Source of the DNA: Inhella gelatinilytica
GTDB taxonomy: Bacteria > Pseudomonadota > Gammaproteobacteria > Burkholderiales > Burkholderiaceae_C
Reading direction: 5' to 3'
NCBI RefSeq assembly: GCF_016093295.1
Contig: NZ_JAEDAL010000005.1
Location: 124,001 to 188,000, forward strand
Length of the DNA: 64,000 nt
Shown here: positions 60,101 through 64,000 of the stretch, one piece after another
How positions within the stretch are numbered: position 1 is the first letter of the stretch
Layout of the letters: every line of letters begins with the position of its first letter
Translations under genes and position numbers: made by a program
The notes under the pieces: model-generated
Told to the model about the DNA's origin: nothing
Databases searched by the model: none
What the model saw: the letters and a program-made list of their open reading frames with translations, nothing else

Positions 60101-61849
60101 TTAGCGCCGGCGGCGCCCACCCTTGCCGCCACCCGCGCCTCCGCCACCGCCACCACCCTGGCGACGATGGAAGCTATCGGCACCGATGTACCCGACCGAG
60201 GTTTGCATCGGGTCGGGCTCTCGCCCGCCACCGCGCCCACCGCGAGGCCCTTGGTCGTCCGGCGCACTCCCGCCATGACCAAAGCCCATGGGGAAACCGC
60301 GCTTTTGTTTGGCATGACGCCGGTCGAAGGTTTGCTCCAGCGGGTTGATGTCCCGGGGCATGTAGTCGTCGTCCTCATCAGGGCGACGCCGGGGCTCTGC
60401 CGGACGCGACCGATCGAGGCGCTGCGCCTCGTCGCGCGGGCGTTGCTCGCGGCCCTCCCGCGGTCCCCGCCCGTCCCTGGGCTCCTGCCCTTCACGCCCA
60501 CGGCCTCGCGGTCCCCGGGTGTCCTCGGAGCGGTCACTGCGATCTGTGCGCTCACCCCGTTCCGGGCGCTCGCCCCGGTCCATACGTTCGCCCCGATCAC
60601 CGTGCGGATGGGCCAAACGCCGAATGGCTTTGACATCATTTCCGCCCAACTCAACCCACACACCCCGCTTCAGGCCGAGAGGCAAGACCACGCTGCCATA
60701 GCGCACGCGAATCAACCGACTCACCGTCAACCCGATGGCATCGAACAGCTTGCGAACTTCGCGATTGCGGCCTTCCGTAATGACCACGCGATACCAACGG
60801 TTCGCGCCTTCACCGCCCGCGGCTTCCACACTCTTGAAGGCCGCCGTTTGGCCATCAACCTCCACCCCCGCCAGCAGGCGAGCCCGCGCCTCGTCTTCCA
60901 ACTGACCCAGCACGCGCACCGCATACTCGCGCTCCACACCAAAGCGCGGATGCATCAATTGATTGGCCAAATCGCCTGAATTCGTGAACAGCAACAAACC
61001 TTCGGTGTTGATGTCCAGACGCCCCACCGACAACCACTTGCCCATGGGCAACTTGGGCAAGGTTCGGAACACGGTGGGCCGACCCTCAGGGTCGTTAAAA
61101 GTCACAATTTCGCCGACAGGCTTGTGATAGGCCAAGATCCGCGGCAAGCCCGGAGCAATCCGAATCCGGACTGGCTTGCCATTCACACTGACCTTGTCTC
61201 CCCACGACACGCGCTGTCCGATGTGGGCCGGCTGGCCGTTGACTTCGATCTTGCCCTCGGCAATCCAAGCCTCGATGTCCCGCCGCGAACCCACGCCGCT
61301 TTGCGCCAACACCTTTTGTAGCTTGGGCGCATCCGCTTCGGGCGCCAAAACGCGCTTCTCGGGCTCCTGCGCCACGCTCGGCTCGTCTTCCGCCGGCGCC
61401 TCACCTTCAGCCAACAAGGCCGTCAGGCGCTCATTCAGGGCGGCCTCCACCTGAGCGGCTTCCAGCACATAGCTGGGGCCTTCGGCCGCAGCGACGGCCA
61501 AATCACCGTCCTGGTTCGCGTCGTTTGCCGCCCCCAGCGTCGGCCCGTCCTCAGATTCTGGGGCCATTTCGACCGGGGGCGCAGACGCTGCAGGGAGCAC
61601 GTCAGACGCCACGGCGTCCGAAACCACGGCCTCGGCGGCCTCCACCTTGCGCTTTCGCGCGGGTGCCCGCTTCTTGGCCGGCGCAGGCGACGGGGCCGCA
61701 GACTCACTCGCCTCCACCGCCTCGGCCGGTGCGCTTTCGGTCGTCACAACTTCTTCCGCCTTTTTGACACGCGGACTGCGCTTTTTCGGCTTGACAGGGG
61801 CCGATTCGTCGGCGGGCGTGGCGTCGGGCGTATGCACGTCTTCACTCAT
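60101..61849 (-). CDS. rluB: 23S rRNA pseudouridine synthase RluB (S4-domain family)
   Basis: A 582-residue pseudouridine synthase; E. coli RluB modifies 23S U2605. The core is residues about 170-410. The S4 domain ([32 protein letters not shown]) is followed by the catalytic motif [18 protein letters not shown] with its Asp. About 165 residues of Ala/Glu/Pro-rich sequence precede it, and about 165 residues rich in Arg, Gly and Asp (ending in a Gly run and RRRR) follow it. Both are presumably disordered, and such tails are common in Burkholderiales. The start overlaps scpB by eight bases. RluF/RsuA-type specificity is less likely given the scpB context. Confidence 0.9.
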   Translation of the reverse strand: MSEDVHTPDATPADESAPVKPKKRSPRVKKAEEVVTTESAPAEAVEASESAAPSPAPAKKRAPARKRKVEAAEAVVSDAVASDVLPAASAPPVEMAPESEDGPTLGAANDANQDGDLAVAAAEGPSYVLEAAQVEAALNERLTALLAEGEAPAEDEPSVAQEPEKRVLAPEADAPKLQKVLAQSGVGSRRDIEAWIAEGKIEVNGQPAHIGQRVSWGDKVSVNGKPVRIRIAPGLPRILAYHKPVGEIVTFNDPEGRPTVFRTLPKLPMGKWLSVGRLDINTEGLLLFTNSGDLANQLMHPRFGVEREYAVRVLGQLEDEARARLLAGVEVDGQTAAFKSVEAAGGEGANRWYRVVITEGRNREVRKLFDAIGLTVSRLIRVRYGSVVLPLGLKRGVWVELGGNDVKAIRRLAHPHGDRGERMDRGERPERGERTDRSDRSEDTRGPRGRGREGQEPRDGRGPREGREQRPRDEAQRLDRSRPAEPRRRPDEDDDYMPRDINPLEQTFDRRHAKQKRGFPMGFGHGGSAPDDQGPRGGRGGGREPDPMQTSVGYIGADSFHRRQGGGGGGGAGGGKGGRRRR

Positions 61850-62555
61850 GATGGGAGGGTTCTTCCTCTGAGGTATTGCTCGACAGCATCACGGCTGCGG
61901 GCATCGTCACGGCCAAGGCCGTATCCAAATCTTGCGACCCATCCGCAATCGCGGCGGCCGCTACAACTTCTGCGTGCGGGGCAGACGTTCGCTCTTCGTC
62001 GGGTAACAGGCTCGCTTGCAGCGGCTCCGTGGCCGCCATCAAAGCATCCAACGCCGGCAAATCACTCAAGGCCCGCAATCCCAAGTCATCCAAAAATTGA
62101 CGGGTGGTCGCATACAGGGCTGGGCGCCCGGGCGCCTCCTTGTGCCCTACAGATTCGATCCAACCCCGCTCCTCCAACTGGCGCATGATGGGGGCGCTCA
62201 CCACCACGCCCCGTATGTCTTCAATGTCCCCACGCGTTACCGGCTGGCGGTAAGCGATGACGGCCAACGTCTCCATGGCCGCCCGCGAATACCTCAGGGG
62301 CTTTTCGGGATGCAGTCTCTCCATCGCCGAGCGGATTTGCGCCCGCGTCTGAAAACACCATCCACCGGCCAAGGCCACGAGCGCCAAGCCGCGATCGGCC
62401 CAATCCGATTGAATCTCACTGAGCAACGATTGCAAGGCGGCCGCGGAGCATTCTTCGCCCAGCAACAACTGCATGTCCTTGACGGACATGGGTTGCGCTG
62501 CACAGAGCAGCGCCGCTTCCAAAATGGACTTCGGCTGCGAAGCTTGACTTTCCAT
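61842..62555 (-). CDS. scpB: Segregation and condensation protein B
   Basis: A 237-residue kleisin-interacting protein of the Smc-ScpAB condensin. Two winged-helix domains are visible ([53 protein letters not shown]). The family C-terminus [21 protein letters not shown] is also present. The ATG at 62555 was chosen as the family-typical start; the frame continues 14 codons upstream. ScpA is not in the window. It is followed by rluB, as in many bacteria. Confidence 0.93.
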   Translation of the reverse strand: MESQASQPKSILEAALLCAAQPMSVKDMQLLLGEECSAAALQSLLSEIQSDWADRGLALVALAGGWCFQTRAQIRSAMERLHPEKPLRYSRAAMETLAVIAYRQPVTRGDIEDIRGVVVSAPIMRQLEERGWIESVGHKEAPGRPALYATTRQFLDDLGLRALSDLPALDALMAATEPLQASLLPDEERTSAPHAEVVAAAAIADGSQDLDTALAVTMPAAVMLSSNTSEEEPSHHE

Positions 62556-62723
62556 GACCTCTGAAACCAGCAGGACTGAACCCCTGCGCCGCGGCATCGC
62601 GGACTAGATTCCTGGCCCTCGGGCGACCGAAAGGCCTCAGGGCGCTTTGCGGATCGACTGCTGACCCGCCCCGGCCTCGGGCGCGCCCTCACGGACGGCG
62701 CGAAAGGCCAACAGGCCCGCATT

Positions 62724-63728
62724 CTAGGCGGAAGGAAGGCCCTCCCCGCTCCAACCCGTCAAAGATTGCGAGGCCATCGCCAAATCGGCCGGGGGCGCTG
62801 CTTCCCACACCAAGAACTTTCCCGTCACCGGATGCATCAATTTCAGACGGGCCGCGTGCAATCCCTGGCGGAGGAGCTCACCCTCTGACCGCCCCCCGTA
62901 CAGCGCATCGCCCACGAGGGGCCACCCCATGTTTGCGGCATGGACCCGAATTTGATGCGTGCGCCCACTGTGCAAGATGCAATGCAGCAGCGAGTGCCCC
63001 TTCCCGGCCGCCAGTGGCACAAAGTCCGTACGAGCGGGCTTCCCACCCGCCACCACGCCCATTCGCACGCGGTTTCGGGGATCCCGTCCTATCGGTGCCT
63101 CAACCGTCCGATCGGCCAGCACGCGCCCATGAACCAACGCCATGTATTCCCGCCCCACCTGCCGCTCGGACAAGGCGGCCACCAGCGCGTGGTAGGTCTC
63201 AATATCTTTGGCCACCACCATGAGACCCGACGTGTCTTTGTCCAATCGGTGAACGATTCCCGCCCGCGGCAAACTGGCCGCCGTTGCATGGTGCGCCAAC
63301 AGCGCGTTGAGCAAGGTTCCCGACCAATTGCCAGCGGCTGGATGAACCACCCAACCCGCACGCTTGTTCACCACGAGCAGGTGCGCATCCTCGTAAACCA
63401 CCGGGATTGGAATGGCTTCGGCCTCAAACGGAACCGCATGGACCGGTAAGCGCCATTCCACCGCCAGCCGGCTCCCCGGCCGCAACTTACGGCTGGCGAC
63501 TGTGCAAGCGGCCCCCTCCAATACGACGCGCCCCTCGTCGATCAAGCTCTGCAAATGCGAGCGAGAGGCGCCGGGGTACAGGCCCACCAAGGCTTTGTCC
63601 AACCTCCACCCGGCCCACTCGGGCAGGACGACACCCTCCCAACTGCGAGCCAAACGGAGCAGCGATTCTGTGGGCGCCGCATCGTCCTCCATCTCGAACT
63701 CGGACGTATCTATACTTTCGCCACTCAT
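62724..63728 (-). CDS. rluD: 23S rRNA pseudouridine synthase RluD
   Basis: A 334-residue enzyme; RluD makes pseudouridines 1911, 1915 and 1917 in helix 69 of 23S rRNA. An S4 domain (WRLDKALVGLYPGASRSHLQSLIDEGRVVLEG) precedes the catalytic motif GIVHRLDKDTSGLMVVAKD. The ATG at 63728 gives MSGESIDTSEFEMEDD; the frame is open upstream but the extension is not conserved-looking and crosses bamD's promoter region. It is divergent from bamD, the typical arrangement. A 168-base gap to scpB shows nothing clear. Confidence 0.94.
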   Translation of the reverse strand: MSGESIDTSEFEMEDDAAPTESLLRLARSWEGVVLPEWAGWRLDKALVGLYPGASRSHLQSLIDEGRVVLEGAACTVASRKLRPGSRLAVEWRLPVHAVPFEAEAIPIPVVYEDAHLLVVNKRAGWVVHPAAGNWSGTLLNALLAHHATAASLPRAGIVHRLDKDTSGLMVVAKDIETYHALVAALSERQVGREYMALVHGRVLADRTVEAPIGRDPRNRVRMGVVAGGKPARTDFVPLAAGKGHSLLHCILHSGRTHQIRVHAANMGWPLVGDALYGGRSEGELLRQGLHAARLKLMHPVTGKFLVWEAAPPADLAMASQSLTGWSGEGLPSA

Positions 63729-63849
63729 TTTGTTGTGCCGACCTGCCGGCTGTTCAATGTCCGAATTGCGTGTTGTTGCTGCCCCGCAGCCCCGAGCCCA
63801 GCGCCCCTTCACTCTTGCAACCATCGCGTTGCCGAAGCGGCTTGGAAAA

Positions 63850-64000
63850 ATGGTGTCTGTGCGTCGTTGGGCGTTGTGCGCCCTGGTCGGATTGGCGGCG
63901 TGCGGCAGCGCGCCCAAAGACGACCCCAACTCCCAGGCCAGTCTCGATAAATTGTATGCAGAGGCCAAAGATGAGTTGCGGTCCGGTTCATATGAAAAGG
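63850..64000 (+). CDS. bamD: Outer-membrane assembly lipoprotein BamD, N-terminal part (cut by window edge)
   Basis: The first 50 residues of an essential BAM-complex lipoprotein. A signal peptide with lipobox LAAC (VSVRRWALCALVGLAAC) is followed by DDPNSQASLDKLYAEAKDELRSGSYEK, the start of the first TPR helix pair and typical of BamD. It is divergent from rluD, as in most betaproteobacteria and gammaproteobacteria. The gene continues beyond the right edge. Confidence 0.9.
   Translation, partial: MVSVRRWALCALVGLAACGSAPKDDPNSQASLDKLYAEAKDELRSGSYEK

Overview
The window is a dense, GC-rich, mostly core chromosomal segment of a betaproteobacterium of the order Burkholderiales. The gene order ndk-rlmN-pilW-rodZ-ispG-hisS-yfgM-bamB-der-hfq-hflX-hflK-hflC-hisZ-purA, the extended acidic RpoD, the H-NS type and the argH/AlgZ-AlgR neighbourhood all point there. 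A member of the Comamonadaceae/Sphaerotilaceae group (Roseateles, Rubrivivax or Inhella-like) is likely, but the genus cannot be fixed from sequence reading alone. No rRNA, insertion sequence, prophage or CRISPR array was seen. The one RNA gene is a tRNA-Leu(CAG).

Layout. 1-5.6 kb (minus): a branched-chain-type ABC importer (binding protein, LivG, LivF, LivH, partial LivM) behind a sigma-54 promoter, a palindromic candidate activator site and the matching sigma-54 activator gene. 5.7-11.9 kb (plus): a GNAT/B12-radical-SAM pair, a BlaI/M56 repressor-protease pair with twin operators, and trhP. 11.9-14.2 kb (minus): an AlgZ/AlgR-like two-component system leading into a CadR/PbrR-like MerR gene. 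14.2-17.6 kb (plus): argH, dinB and a 5'-truncated histidine kinase. 17.7-25.8 kb (minus): hrpA followed by two large signalling proteins, a pseudokinase-HDOD and an intact kinase-HDOD-GAF. 25.9-31.6 kb: a VOC protein (minus), then argA, yggX, an orphan Fe(III)-binding protein with a Fur-like box, an H-NS gene and dnaG. 31.7-40.3 kb (plus): rpoD, a class III cyclase-FHA protein overlapping hemH, hslR, and grpE-dnaK-dnaJ behind a sigma-32-like promoter. 40.4-43.2 kb: a receiver-TPR protein and a PA0069-type radical SAM protein, convergent with overlapping stops. 43.2-43.7 kb: a gene-poor stretch with a near-consensus LexA box. 43.7-63.7 kb: tRNA-Leu, then an almost unbroken minus-strand block from rluD and scpB-rluB to purA and a phosphoribosyltransferase. 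bamD begins at the right edge on the plus strand.

How it fits together. Much of the window is housekeeping: replication priming and the main sigma factor, chaperones, RNA modification, membrane protease control (HflKC), outer-membrane assembly (BamB, BamD), cell shape, and His/Arg/purine/heme/isoprenoid enzymes. Accessory interest lies in signalling. The kinase-HDOD and pseudokinase-HDOD pair is the best candidate for an undescribed regulatory system. The cyclase-FHA protein could in principle read threonine phosphorylation. The BlaR1-like protease has a sensor domain that does not look like a beta-lactam sensor. The LexA box has no recognisable gene beside it.
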